A stretch of 64,000 nucleotides of DNA from Halogeometricum pallidum JCM 14848. Lineage in GTDB: Archaea > Halobacteriota > Halobacteria > Halobacteriales > Haloferacaceae. The stretch is from the NCBI RefSeq assembly GCF_000337095.1, contig NZ_AOIV01000042.1, positions 1-64,000 of the forward strand. Direction: 5' to 3'. Each line of letters begins with the position of its first letter. Within the stretch, counting starts at the first letter, position 1. A model generated the notes under the pieces. The model searched no databases. It saw only the letters and a program-made list of their open reading frames with translations, and was not told where the DNA came from. This document shows positions 20,205 to 29,294 of this stretch, piece after piece. The position numbers were made by a program, and so were the translations under genes.

Positions 20205-21640
20205 TCGCTCGACGCGGCGTCCGGGCGGTACTGCTGGCTCACGGATTTCCACTTGCCCGTGGAGAACCGGTAGTAGTTGATGACCCCCGGAATCGTCGTC
20301 TCCGCGAGAAAGGAGAGGTACAGCAGTTCGATCTGATTCGTCTGCGCGGCGAGGTACGCCAGCGGAATCGAACAGCCGAACATGCCGAGCAGTTGGCTGA
20401 GGAAGGGGACGCGCGTGTCGCCGCTGGCGTCCAGCGGTCCGGCCGCGGCGCCCGAGACGCCCTGCATGAGGACCGCGACGCAGGCGGCGTAGACGAACGA
20501 TACCGCGATGGGAACCGCGGGCGACGACGGACTCTCGGCGAACTGGCGGACGATGGGTTCCGCGAACGCGGCGATCAGCGCGGCCGAGACGACGTACGTC
20601 GCCACGGAGTGGAGGACGATTTCGCGGCCGTACGCCTCCGCCGTCTCCTCGTCGTTCCGCCCGAGCGACTGGCCGACGAGGCTCGAGGAGGCGAGTCCGA
20701 AGCCCCACCCGGGCGTGTTCATGATGCCCCAGATACGCCGCGCAATGATGAACGCGGCCGTCACGTTCGGCCCGAGGGCGCTCACGAAAAAGAGCATCGG
20801 GAACTCGGCGACGGTCCAGACGAGCGACCGGCCGAAGACGGGCAGGCCGATTGAGACGATGTCGCTCATCGCATCGACGGCGGCGTAGCGGCCGAACGGG
20901 TCGATTTGGACGGGGAACGCGCCGACGCCAGGGAGGCCGCCCCGCGCGAGTCCGAGGGCGAACGCGGCCGTGACGACGACGTTCGAGAGCACGGTGCCGA
21001 CGGCCGCTCCCTCGACGCCCAGTCCGAGACCGAAGATAAGCGCGGCGTTGACGACGACGTTGATGGCCGCGCCGCCGGCGCGGAGCACCATGGCGATGTA
21101 GGCGTCGTCGGCGCCGACGAGCGTACGGCTCCCGACGAGGTTCAGGCCGGCGAACGGGACGCCGAGGCCGACGATTCGGAGGTAGCGCGCGCCGAGGGCT
21201 ATCGCCTCCGGGTTGTCTGTCAGCACGGAGATGAGCGGCTCCGAGAAGAACCAGAAGACCACCGTGACGGGCAGCGTCGCGAGGACCGTCAGGACGGCGC
21301 TCGACCGGACGGCGACGCCGAGGCCGTCGGAGCGACCGGCGCCGTAGCGCTGGGAGACGAGCGCCAGCGTCCCGGCCGCGACGCCGCCGCCGAGGGCGAA
21401 CGCGAGGCCCCAGTAGGGACCGGCGAACCCGACGCCGTTGATAGCGGCGACGCCGACGGCGCTACCGACCATCGCCACGTCGACGGCGTTCTTCGACATG
21501 CGGGCGATACCGGTGACGACGCGGGGCCACGCGAGTTCGGCGGTTCTGACCGCTCTGTCGCGGTCGACCAGACCGAAGTGGGCGAGGAGGAGACCGACCG
21601 AGAGGATGCAGCGTCTGACTGGGTTGGGGACGATTGACAC
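20201..21640 (-). CDS. MATE-family multidrug/cation exporter
   Basis: The 479-aa protein has about twelve membrane helices in two homologous halves. MATE-like stretches include RIVGLGVPFAGLNLVG and the pattern YWGLAFALGGGVAAGTLALVSQRYGAG early in the protein. Such exporters use Na+ or H+ gradients to expel drugs or metabolites. The GTG at 21640 (VSIVPNPVRR) is chosen as start because homologous haloarchaeal proteins begin at this point. The longer frame to 21733 has an Arg-rich extension. It overlaps the end of the convergent gene by 4 bp. Confidence 0.85.
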   Translation of the reverse strand: MSIVPNPVRRCILSVGLLLAHFGLVDRDRAVRTAELAWPRVVTGIARMSKNAVDVAMVGSAVGVAAINGVGFAGPYWGLAFALGGGVAAGTLALVSQRYGAGRSDGLGVAVRSSAVLTVLATLPVTVVFWFFSEPLISVLTDNPEAIALGARYLRIVGLGVPFAGLNLVGSRTLVGADDAYIAMVLRAGGAAINVVVNAALIFGLGLGVEGAAVGTVLSNVVVTAAFALGLARGGLPGVGAFPVQIDPFGRYAAVDAMSDIVSIGLPVFGRSLVWTVAEFPMLFFVSALGPNVTAAFIIARRIWGIMNTPGWGFGLASSSLVGQSLGRNDEETAEAYGREIVLHSVATYVVSAALIAAFAEPIVRQFAESPSSPAVPIAVSFVYAACVAVLMQGVSGAAAGPLDASGDTRVPFLSQLLGMFGCSIPLAYLAAQTNQIELLYLSFLAETTIPGVINYYRFSTGKWKSVSQQYRPDAASSD

Positions 21641-21792
21641 GGGAACGGGGACACCTATTTCGATTCGATACCCTCCCTTCCGAGTCGACCGTCTTGTGCG
21701 TGTCGAAACGAGGTGTCGTTCGCGCGCCGTCACCGTCGAGAGGGCCTTCCGCGTTCGGTACGCTTTTCGACGCGCCGACCCACCACCCGCAC

Positions 21793-22557
21793 ATGTCCGA
21801 CGTACTCGACCACGTGATGATGCGCGTCGAAGACCTCGATGAGTCGCTGGAGTGGTACACCACGCACCTCGACTACGAGGAGAAGGGTCGCTGGGAGGCC
21901 GATAGCTTCACGAACGTCTTCCTCGGTCCGGAGGACGCCGGCGAGGACGACGCGCTGCTCGAACTGACGTACAACCACGACGACCGAACGTACGAGATGG
22001 GCGACGCGTGGGGGCACATCGCCGTGCGCGTCCCCGAGGACGAACTCCAGTCCTCGTACGACCAACTGATGGAGGAGGGAGTCGAGGACTACCGCGACCC
22101 CGAGTCGAACGACAACCGCTACGCGTTCGTCAAGGACCCCGACGGCCACGAGATAGAGATCGTCAAGCGCGACCACGGCGCGAAGTGGAGTCTCGACCAC
22201 ACGATGATCCGCGTCGAGGACGCCGACGAGGCCCTCGGCTTCTGGACCCGCAAGTTCGAGTACGAGCACACGAGTCGCTGGGAGTCCGACTCCTTCGCGA
22301 ACTACTTCATGGCGCCGTCGGACGCCTCCGAGGACGCGATGACCGTCGAACTCACCTACAACTACGGCGGTCAGACGTACGACCTGGGCGACGCCTGGGG
22401 CCACCTCGCCGTGCGCACCGACGACCTGGACGAGGCCTGGGAGACGCTGATGGAACGCGAGGCAGAGGACTACCGCGACCCCGAGTCCTGCGACAACCGC
22501 TACGCGTTCACGAAGGACCAGGACGGCCACGAGATAGAGATCGTCACGGACGACTGA
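21793..22557 (+). CDS. Tandem glyoxalase-fold (VOC) protein
   Basis: The 254-aa protein consists of two clear internal repeats of about 125 residues. Repeat 1 starts LDHVMMRVEDLDESLEWYTTHL and repeat 2 LDHTMIRVEDADEALGFW. Each ends DGHEIEIV, supplying the usual His/Glu metal-site residues of the VOC fold. This is the lactoylglutathione-lyase-like architecture in a single chain. Haloarchaea use other thiols, so a glyoxalase role with a non-glutathione thiol is only a possibility. The ATG at 21793 begins the first domain directly. A T-rich stretch at 22573-22577 may end transcription. Confidence 0.8.
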   Translation: MSDVLDHVMMRVEDLDESLEWYTTHLDYEEKGRWEADSFTNVFLGPEDAGEDDALLELTYNHDDRTYEMGDAWGHIAVRVPEDELQSSYDQLMEEGVEDYRDPESNDNRYAFVKDPDGHEIEIVKRDHGAKWSLDHTMIRVEDADEALGFWTRKFEYEHTSRWESDSFANYFMAPSDASEDAMTVELTYNYGGQTYDLGDAWGHLAVRTDDLDEAWETLMEREAEDYRDPESCDNRYAFTKDQDGHEIEIVTDD

Positions 22558-22570
22558 GAACGCCGCAAGC

Positions 22571-22582
22571 CCGTTTTTCTTC
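22571..22582 (+). terminator. T-rich terminator candidate after the VOC gene
   Basis: CCGTTTTTCTTC lies 14 bp after the VOC stop codon. U-tracts of this kind terminate archaeal transcription, without a needed hairpin. Confidence 0.4.
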
Positions 22583-22699
22583 GAGCGAAGGCGACAACTC
22601 CCCCGAGCCGGGCGTTTGTTATCGAATGTGATAGTTATGCCAACGTCGGACGACCGACGACGATAACCGGGTACTACGGTCGCTAACGACTGTATCGGT

Positions 22700-22856
22700 C
22701 CGTCCACAAATACAGGAAAGAAAGACATTTATTAGGAACGATAATTGGTGCAACTGCGCTACGGCGCGGTCGAGACTGTTCGAGAACACCCCGAGTAGGG
22801 GTTGAGAGGTATCTCTGTGAGTCTCCTCGCCCGCGGCCGCGAGCGCAAACTCAAAA
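22700..22856 (+). promoter_or_regulatory. AT-rich upstream region of the surface protein gene
   Basis: The gap 22558-22856 contains no gene. It holds an AT-rich block near 22712-22746 with TTTATTAGG, a candidate TATA box about 125 bp before the ATG. This implies a fairly long leader, as is common for haloarchaeal surface glycoproteins. Nothing else is recognised in the gap. Confidence 0.4.
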
Positions 22857-24512
22857 ATGAAAGGTAAATCAGAACGGTTCCGTGCTGTCACGTTCGCCCT
22901 ACTGGTGGCTCTCTCGACTGTCGCCGGCACCGTCGCGTTCACGGGGACTGCCGCCGCGGACGCGTCCGAAATCGACCTCGGGGCGGGGAACGGAACGCAG
23001 GTAACTGTTGAAGCGGGTTCTGACGTCGTGATTAACGCGACCGTTCAGGACAACAATTCTGAATCGAATGATAACTATGCAGTTTGGATCGACAAAGATG
23101 GAGACAGTGTTTGGGACATTGGGGAGCCGAACACAACGTACAACATGGGATCAAGTGAGATATCTGAAATACTACTCGTAAATTTCAATCTCTCGACATT
23201 ATCTGCTAATACATACAATGTATCTGCTGTAGAAACAGCAGACCCCATTACGGAAGGGCTCTCAGCCAACAAAACCGTCGAAGACCAACTGAAAGTCGTC
23301 CCGGGTGTCGCACCAGAACTTCGGTCAGCGGTACGGTACGACAACGGTACCGACGCCGAGGTCGAACTCGCCTTCGACGAGAACGTCTCGGTCGTTCGGA
23401 CGCTGAACGTCTCGACCGTCGGCGGCGACGCGAACCTCACGGAGTCCGTCAGCGTCTCCGAGGGACGCGTCGTCGCAACGCTGAACGGCGCTTACGCGGA
23501 CGACCTGCGGGTCACGTACGACGTTGTCGACGAGGTCGGAAACGGGTACGCGGCGGACCCGACGGCGGCGGTCCAGTCGGCCGCCGTGACGACGCGCGTC
23601 GGCGACGACGACACCGTCTACGAGGGGTCGACGCTCGCCGTCCTGACGGATCGGACGAACGCGAGCGTTGACGTCGCGAACGACTCGGTTAATTGGTCCG
23701 AGTCGACGGGCGCGAACAGCAAGGTGTTCCTCCTCGATACCGGGACGCTCAACCGCGGTGCGTACGACGTCGTCTACGGCGGCGATGGGGACCGGAACGC
23801 CACGTTCGACGTCGAGAGCCTCGGTCTCGCGGTCGGCGTGGACGACGCGACAGTCACGAACGACGACGGCGCAGTCATCGCGGGGACCGTCTCGGCGGAC
23901 GCGGGCGGGCGGTCGGTTGCGGTCGAACTTCGGGATGCGGGCGAAAACATGGTGGCGACCGACGTCGCCCTCCTCGACGGCCGGGGTGAGTACGACTACG
24001 CGTTCGACGCGGCCGGTCTCGCGACCGGCGACTACGCGGTCGTCGCGGTCGACGACGCGTCCGGTGCGAAGAGTCGGAGCGGTCCGGTTGCCGTCTCGAG
24101 ACCGCCGAGCGACGACGGCGACGGCGATTCGGAGTACGGCGACTACCGCGACCCGACGCCGACCGAGACGGCGACACCGTCGTCGACGGAACGACCGACC
24201 GCCGATGCGGGTCCGATTACGGAGTCGTCGGGCGGGACGGCCGCGAACGACGCGTCAGATGTCGGGAGTGTGGCGGAAAACAAGACGACCGCTGACGAGG
24301 CATCCGGCGCGGCGGAGAGGACGCGGTCCGTGACGGCGAGCGTTGCTACGGACGCGGCGACCTCCCCTGCGGTGACATCCGCCACGCCGTCCGAATCCGG
24401 TGTGGGCACGGCGACCGGTACCGAAGTACCCGGATTCGGGGTCGGCGCTGCCGCCGCAGCGCTGTTCCTCGGCGCGTCGCTCGCGGCTCTCGCGGTTCGA
24501 CGCAACTGCTAG
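22857..24512 (+). CDS. Secreted PGF-CTERM surface protein
   Basis: The 551-aa protein has a Sec-type signal (about residues 8-35, ending GTAAADA) and a beta-rich ectodomain with many NxS/T sites. A Thr/Ser/Pro-rich stalk (about residues 425-520) follows, then a C-terminal PGF-CTERM tripartite signal: PGFGVGAAAA, hydrophobic helix, RRNC. It should be processed and lipid-anchored by archaeosortase A, encoded just downstream. Codons for about residues 50-145 are much more AT-rich than the rest, suggesting a transferred or recombined segment. No enzymatic domain is seen. It could be an S-layer-associated or adhesion protein. Confidence 0.8.
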   Translation: MKGKSERFRAVTFALLVALSTVAGTVAFTGTAAADASEIDLGAGNGTQVTVEAGSDVVINATVQDNNSESNDNYAVWIDKDGDSVWDIGEPNTTYNMGSSEISEILLVNFNLSTLSANTYNVSAVETADPITEGLSANKTVEDQLKVVPGVAPELRSAVRYDNGTDAEVELAFDENVSVVRTLNVSTVGGDANLTESVSVSEGRVVATLNGAYADDLRVTYDVVDEVGNGYAADPTAAVQSAAVTTRVGDDDTVYEGSTLAVLTDRTNASVDVANDSVNWSESTGANSKVFLLDTGTLNRGAYDVVYGGDGDRNATFDVESLGLAVGVDDATVTNDDGAVIAGTVSADAGGRSVAVELRDAGENMVATDVALLDGRGEYDYAFDAAGLATGDYAVVAVDDASGAKSRSGPVAVSRPPSDDGDGDSEYGDYRDPTPTETATPSSTERPTADAGPITESSGGTAANDASDVGSVAENKTTADEASGAAERTRSVTASVATDAATSPAVTSATPSESGVGTATGTEVPGFGVGAAAAALFLGASLAALAVRRNC

Positions 24513-24724
24513 TTCTGCGAGTCTCAGGGCGGGTCGTCGCGTCACCGACGCGGTGATCGTCTTCAGTCGCGCTAACCGCGACGACTGCATCGACCGCGTT
24601 CGACCGAGACCCGTTGCACTTCTGATCTGAACCGCTACGACGCTTTTCTCGGTACTCCGGCGCCTCGATTTGACGGACGCACGGAACGACAAGGAATTTA
24701 GTCCGGTACGCCCATCTATCGTCT

Positions 24725-25660
24725 ATGCCCGGACTGCTCTCTGATCTCCTCGCGTGGGTGTCCATCCTCACCTTCGTCGCCGGCGCCCTCCTGTACCGCC
24801 GAAACGACCGCCTGGCGCGGTACGTGTCCGCCGCCGCGTGGGGCCTCTTCGCCGTCTTCTGGCTGCAGTTAGTCCCGCACTTCGCCTTCGAGCACAAGAG
24901 CTACATCGAGGGATTCCTCTCCTTAGCCGCCGTTCCGGCGTGTCTCTACGCCGGGTACCTGCTGTACTCGGGACGCGACAGCCTGTTCGTCCTCTCGAAG
25001 GCCGTCGCCGCCATGGGGGTCATCTACCTCCCGTTCGAGACGATTCCCGCGTTCACCCTCCTCGGACTGGCCGTCCCAGCGCCGAGGGGTGTCCTCATGG
25101 AGACCGTCGCCGCTCAGACCCAGTTCCTCGTGAACGCCCTCGGCTACTACCCCGAGATGACGACCGGCGACCTCGGCTACCACAACATGTTCGTGTTCAT
25201 GGAGGGTACCCACCGCATCACCGTCTCGGTCGTCCTCGCCTGCACGGGACTCGGCAGCATGGCCATTTTCGGCGGTCTCATCGCCGCCGTCGACGCTCCC
25301 ATCAGACGCAAGGTTCGGGCGCTCGCCATCGCCGTCCCCATCATCTACGCGCTGAACCTCGCGCGGACGACGTTCATCACCATCGCGTTCGGCGAGCAGT
25401 ACATGCAGTTTTTCGTCGACGAGATTCTCCTGCTGTTCGGGTCGAGCGACCCGTACATGGTGTCCTTTTTCATCTCCGACCGCATCATCAGTCAGTTCCT
25501 CGCCGTCCTCGCACTCGTGGGTATCACCTACCTCGTCGTCCAGGAGGTGCCGGAACTGCTCACCATCATCGAGGACGTCCTCTACATGGTCACCGGCGAC
25601 GAGTACGACCTCCGCGAGGCGTTGGACTTAGAGGAACCCGGTCGCGGCGAAAGCGTCTGA
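24725..25660 (+). CDS. artA: Archaeosortase A
   Basis: The 311-aa multi-helix membrane protease/transpeptidase-like enzyme has the exosortase-type catalytic set: Cys173 in ACTGLGSM, Arg214 in LNLARTTF and Arg253 in SDRIIS. These match the positions reported as essential in Haloferax volcanii ArtA. It recognises PGF-CTERM proteins and replaces the C-terminal helix with a lipid anchor. Two likely substrates are in this window, one adjacent (22857-24512) and one at 42532. A convergent diphthine synthase gene follows after 12 bp, a neighbourhood also seen in Haloferax. Confidence 0.95.
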   Translation: MPGLLSDLLAWVSILTFVAGALLYRRNDRLARYVSAAAWGLFAVFWLQLVPHFAFEHKSYIEGFLSLAAVPACLYAGYLLYSGRDSLFVLSKAVAAMGVIYLPFETIPAFTLLGLAVPAPRGVLMETVAAQTQFLVNALGYYPEMTTGDLGYHNMFVFMEGTHRITVSVVLACTGLGSMAIFGGLIAAVDAPIRRKVRALAIAVPIIYALNLARTTFITIAFGEQYMQFFVDEILLLFGSSDPYMVSFFISDRIISQFLAVLALVGITYLVVQEVPELLTIIEDVLYMVTGDEYDLREALDLEEPGRGESV

Positions 25661-25672
25661 GCGCGCGTTCCG

Positions 25673-26452
25673 CTACGCCTCGTTCTCCTCGACGATGTCG
25701 TCCGGCGCGCCGCCGAGCGCTCTGAGCGCGTCGGCCTCGACGTGGTGGACGTCGCCGGGAATCACGAGCATGTGGAGGGGGTCGCCGAAGTCGCGTTCGG
25801 CGAGGGCGGACAACCGGTCCGCGGCGACGAGTGGCGACTCGCTACCCGCCCGCGCGACGACGACGCCCAACACGTCTTCCCAGCCCTCGGCGAGCATCTC
25901 GGCCGCGTAATCGCCGGTCATGTACTCCTCGCGGTCGGCCTTTATGTCGAGATAGACCAGCGTGTGCAGGCCGCGTTCGCGGTTCGCCTCGATGGAGTCG
26001 GTGACGCTCTTCGGGACGCCGTCCGCGCCGTGGGCGTACGGGAACGGCAGCGTCACCGCCTTCCCGAACCGGTAGTTCTGGAGTCCGGTCAGGCCGCTGG
26101 CGGCCGACTGGGCGGTCACGCCGTGGATCAGTCGCGTCTCGATACCGCGTTCGACGGCCCGGAGTCGCAGGTCGACGTGCGTCGTGGATATCATCGTGTC
26201 GCCGGCGGTGAGAAACGCCACGTGCCCGTCTTCGGCGGCGTCGAGGATGTCCTCGGGATTTTGTTCGACGCCCGCGCGGTCCCGCACCTCGACGTCGATA
26301 CCGTGGTACGATTCGAGGTCCTCGACCGTCGCGCCGACGAGGTGGCTGGTGTAGAACTCCGCGAACGCGCGGTCCGCGTCGGCGAGGGCGTCGCGCCCCT
26401 CGACGGTTATCGACCGCTCGTCGTACAGACCGAGTCCGATGAAGGTGAGCAT
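25673..26452 (-). CDS. dph5: Diphthine synthase
   Basis: The 259-aa tetrapyrrole methylase-family protein begins MLTFIGLGLYDERSITVEG and has GDTMISTTHVDLRLRA and HGVTAQSAASGLTGLQNYRFGK stretches diagnostic of DphB/Dph5. It transfers several methyl groups from SAM to the modified histidine of elongation factor 2 during diphthamide synthesis. Length is normal. It converges on artA with a 12-bp gap. Confidence 0.94.
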   Translation of the reverse strand: MLTFIGLGLYDERSITVEGRDALADADRAFAEFYTSHLVGATVEDLESYHGIDVEVRDRAGVEQNPEDILDAAEDGHVAFLTAGDTMISTTHVDLRLRAVERGIETRLIHGVTAQSAASGLTGLQNYRFGKAVTLPFPYAHGADGVPKSVTDSIEANRERGLHTLVYLDIKADREEYMTGDYAAEMLAEGWEDVLGVVVARAGSESPLVAADRLSALAERDFGDPLHMLVIPGDVHHVEADALRALGGAPDDIVEENEA

Positions 26453-26647
26453 ACCACTCCTCGGCCGGCCCGCCCGATAAGTGCCGTGTCCTGCCGCGAC
26501 GGATGGGGCGCGGGCTACGAGCCCCGCCTATCGCGCGTTTTTGACCCGGCCGAAGCGTTTACCAAAGTAAGACAGGTACTACCACGCACGGTCGGAAGAT
26601 CCATCGCGTCGGAGACGACGGACCGACGATGGGATGCGGTGACACAA

Positions 26648-26926
26648 ATGCCCGGAAAAACCTCACGCGCCGGTACGGCGGAACGCTCGCTCGGAGAGCC
26701 CTCCCGAGAGAACGTGCTGTACGAGATTATCACCCTCGTCGCCGAGGTGAAGGAGGATGACCCCCTGTCGCTTCGACCCGTCTCGGAGGTGGTTGACCCC
26801 GAATCCCTCGAAACGCTCCTCACGGAGCCGAAAACGGACGTTGATATCGCCTTCCCGTACGAGGACGGATACGTGCGGGTGGACGAGTCGACTGTCCAGT
26901 TCGAGTACGACTACGATTTGCCGTGA
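26648..26926 (+). CDS. HalOD1 output-domain protein
   Basis: The 92-aa protein has the haloarchaeal HalOD1 pattern: SVLYEIITLVAEV-like helix (here ENVLYEIITLVAEVKEDDP), LRPVSEVVDPESLETLL, and a C-terminal strand pair ending VQFEYDY. HalOD1 modules are stand-alone or attached to regulators and are presumed signalling outputs. The ATG at 26648 avoids a long unsupported extension. It is the last core-like gene before the accessory region. Confidence 0.8.
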   Translation: MPGKTSRAGTAERSLGEPSRENVLYEIITLVAEVKEDDPLSLRPVSEVVDPESLETLLTEPKTDVDIAFPYEDGYVRVDESTVQFEYDYDLP

Positions 26927-27181
26927 GTCGTTTCGTGCCCGCCTTCGATCGGATACTCGGAGCGACGCCTCGATAGAACTCGCGCGAAGCCACTGGATTT
27001 TATTCTGCATGGCCGCTGTGAGAACCGGAGAAACGGAGTATAGTGACTGGTCCAAATTCACTTGATTAGCATTAGCACTTTCATCTGCACTAACTGAGGT
27101 CTCCCCCTGGTGCTCTTTTCACCTTTTAGAGGGTTGACTCGGTCGCCATGAGTCATTTCGTAGTCTTAATCGTGTGAGGAG
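26927..27181. other. Boundary region before the island, no gene seen
   Basis: Composition drops from GC-rich to mixed here, with AT-rich stretches near 26996-27010 and 27061-27085. No convincing coding frame, att-like copy or inverted repeat was found. This is where core sequence gives way to accessory DNA. Confidence 0.4.
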
Positions 27182-27694
27182 CTATGCATCGGAATCAGAG
27201 TTCGCTGGCCCATACTGTGACTCTGCTTCGTCTATCATCTCTGTCACTTTTTCTTTCAATTCCTTAGCGTAGGCGGAGGCCACGACAGAATCGTCAGTGG
27301 AGAACACTGAATCAGGACTTCGGTTAGCAAAACCGTATTCGGTTGCGGGATATGCGCCACTCCAGATATTCGCTACTGCAAAAGCTCGACAAGCAGCATC
27401 CCCGTACGATGAGCCCAAATTGTTGTCTATGGCTTTGACGCAGTCAGAGATGTACTCCTCATTGAGCTGAAAATCGTGGGTCGGCTTGTAATATACCCCT
27501 GATAGCTCTAATATTGACTTTGCGTACAGTTCTATTGCTCTTTGACATTTCTGTAGCTCGCCCCCTGTCGAAATGACGATTTGAAAATCTGATTCCGTGG
27601 AATTCCTGATTGATTCGTCGACCTGGGCCAGTCGCTTGTTCGCGTCAAAAAGACGACGATTTGCAGATGCGATTGAATCACTACTGATTGTCAT
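27182..27694 (-). CDS. HEPN-like protein in low-GC DNA
   Basis: The 170-aa mostly helical protein resembles HEPN domains, with a GGELQKCQRAIELYAKSILEL helix (residues 44-64), a THDFQLNEEYI segment and a second helix pair at the end. The canonical RxxxxxH nuclease motif of toxic HEPNs is not evident, so catalysis is doubtful. Its DNA is clearly lower in GC than neighbours, suggesting transfer. It lies 285 bp outside the left att copy, so it is not part of the present element. No nucleotidyltransferase partner is adjacent. Confidence 0.55.
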   Translation of the reverse strand: MTISSDSIASANRRLFDANKRLAQVDESIRNSTESDFQIVISTGGELQKCQRAIELYAKSILELSGVYYKPTHDFQLNEEYISDCVKAIDNNLGSSYGDAACRAFAVANIWSGAYPATEYGFANRSPDSVFSTDDSVVASAYAKELKEKVTEMIDEAESQYGPANSDSDA

Positions 27695-27978
27695 ATACTA
27701 CTTAACTCTTGTCGGAGACGGTTCAATAGTATTGTCATGTGTTATCTTGCACCGATTATACGTTCGACTGCGTTGAATTCTCGTCAAAAATGACAGGAAT
27801 ACTGTGTAAATTAAACTAACATACATACGTCGACGGGGTACGTCGGTCACCGCAACCAATTGAACGAGAGACTTACCGGCAAAGTACGCAGTCAGAGCGC
27901 AACAAATCAGGCCGATAATCGACCGAATACTTATGGTACAGAGGTGCTGTGTAGAAATTAGCGGTATGCGCGAAGCGC

Positions 27979-27992
27979 AAGCCGGTGGAGGG
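27979..27992 (+). repeat. Left attachment core (14-bp direct repeat)
   Basis: The sequence AAGCCGGTGGAGGG is identical to the copy at the tRNA-Thr 3' end (35966-35979). Flanking bases differ on both sides, so the match is exactly 14 bp. It is the displaced tRNA 3' end expected after integration. Confidence 0.85.
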
Positions 27993-28003
27993 CGGATAAC
28001 CTA

Positions 28004-28016
28004 AGGTTTACATCCC
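28004..28016 (+). repeat. Left arm-type inverted site
   Basis: AGGTTTACATCCC lies 11 bp inside the left core and 28 bp before the integrase ATG. Its exact reverse complement is at 35945-35957, 8 bp inside the right core. It may bind integrase or a shared regulator of int and rep. Confidence 0.7.
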
Positions 28017-28044
28017 CATAAGTTATCTGTGCGTTCAGAGCACT

Positions 28045-29292
28045 ATGGGAGTGAAGCCCAAACAAGAAGTCGACCGTCTCCGTGATCGGGTCACGACTTC
28101 CGACGAAATCTCGTCGGACGATCAGGAACGCCTGATCGCCTTTAGCGATCAGATGTACCTCTTGAAGTCTGAGTACGGGCTCCACCGGCACGTGAAGCTC
28201 CTCCGTCACTGCACTCGCATGGCCGAGGAGGTAGGTGGCCTTACGGACGCTCTGGAGAGTCGCAACGCTGCGGAGAACCTCGTGGGATGGATCAACCGAA
28301 ACTACGACAACGAGGAGACTAATCGCGACTACCGCGTTGCGCTCCGAATGTTCGCAAAGCGCGTCACGGAAGACGACGAGATTCCGCCGAGTATCGAGTG
28401 GGTGCCCGCCGACACGAGTCGCAACTACGATCCGAAGCCGTCCCCCGGCGAAATGCTCCGCTGGGAGGGAGATATCCTCCCCATGATCGACGCCACGATG
28501 AACGCCCGAGATGCCGCGTTCATCGCGGTTGCTTGGGACTCGGGTGCACGCAGTGGGGAGCTCCGAGAACTCCGTGTTGGAGACGTAACCGACCACAAGC
28601 ACGGACTCCAGATCACCGTCGACGGAAAGACGGGGCAGAGAACTATCACCCTCATCCCCAGCGTCCCCTACCTCCAGCGCTGGCTTCAGGACCATCCACG
28701 AAAAGGCGACTCGGGGGCTCCCCTGTGGTGCAAGCTCCAATCCGGTGAGGAGATGTCCTATCAGATGTTCCGGAAACTCCTCATTGAAGCCGCTGACAGA
28801 GCTGGCGTTACCAAACCGGTCACGATCACGAACTTCCGGAAGTCGTCGGCGTCCTTCCTCGCTAGCCAGAACGTGAATCAGGCCCGCATTGAGGATCACC
28901 ACGGATGGACTCGTGGGAGTAGCGTGGCTTCTCGCTACATTGCCATCTTCGGCGGAGAGAGTGACCGTGCACTCGCGCGTGCTCACGGTCTCGACGTTGA
29001 AGACGAAACTCCCGACCCCATCGCTCCGAACGAATGCCCCCGTTGCCAGCGGGAAACTCCCCGTCACGAGGAATTTTGCGTCTGGTGCGGACAGGCCCTC
29101 GAACCTGGTGCGGTCGAGACGGTCAAAGAGCGAGAGCGGGAGGTACGGGAAGCGGTGTTCCACCTGGTCGAGGAGGACCCCGGAATCCTCACAGAACGAG
29201 AGCGCATTAGTGACCTTATGACTCTCGCAGACGAATACCCCGGACTCTTCGACGATGCCGAGAGGTTTGTCGCCGCTCTGAATGACGGCTGA
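28045..29292 (+). CDS. int: Tyrosine integrase with C-terminal zinc ribbon
   Basis: The 415-aa recombinase has an N-terminal core-binding region (about 1-125) and a catalytic domain with Arg169 (SGARSGELREL), Lys195 (DGKTGQR), Arg265 (TNFRK), His286 (DHHGW) and Tyr298 (SRYIA). The usual HxxR histidine position is Thr262, a form I associate with haloarchaeal SNJ2-type integrases. A zinc ribbon (Cys331, 334, 345, 348) and a helical tail follow. It should integrate and excise the element at tRNA-Thr. It sits next to the left att core. The convergent 66-aa gene begins 2 bp after its stop. Confidence 0.92.
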   Translation: MGVKPKQEVDRLRDRVTTSDEISSDDQERLIAFSDQMYLLKSEYGLHRHVKLLRHCTRMAEEVGGLTDALESRNAAENLVGWINRNYDNEETNRDYRVALRMFAKRVTEDDEIPPSIEWVPADTSRNYDPKPSPGEMLRWEGDILPMIDATMNARDAAFIAVAWDSGARSGELRELRVGDVTDHKHGLQITVDGKTGQRTITLIPSVPYLQRWLQDHPRKGDSGAPLWCKLQSGEEMSYQMFRKLLIEAADRAGVTKPVTITNFRKSSASFLASQNVNQARIEDHHGWTRGSSVASRYIAIFGGESDRALARAHGLDVEDETPDPIAPNECPRCQRETPRHEEFCVWCGQALEPGAVETVKEREREVREAVFHLVEEDPGILTERERISDLMTLADEYPGLFDDAERFVAALNDG

Positions 29293-29294
29293 GC

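Larger units (their letters stand above)
27695..28044. other. 350-bp region holding the left att site and integrase promoter
   Basis: No gene is seen. The part before 27979 is AT-rich and presumably contains the HEPN promoter. The part after it includes the 14-bp core repeat, the 13-bp arm-like site and the leader of the integrase. Confidence 0.6.
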
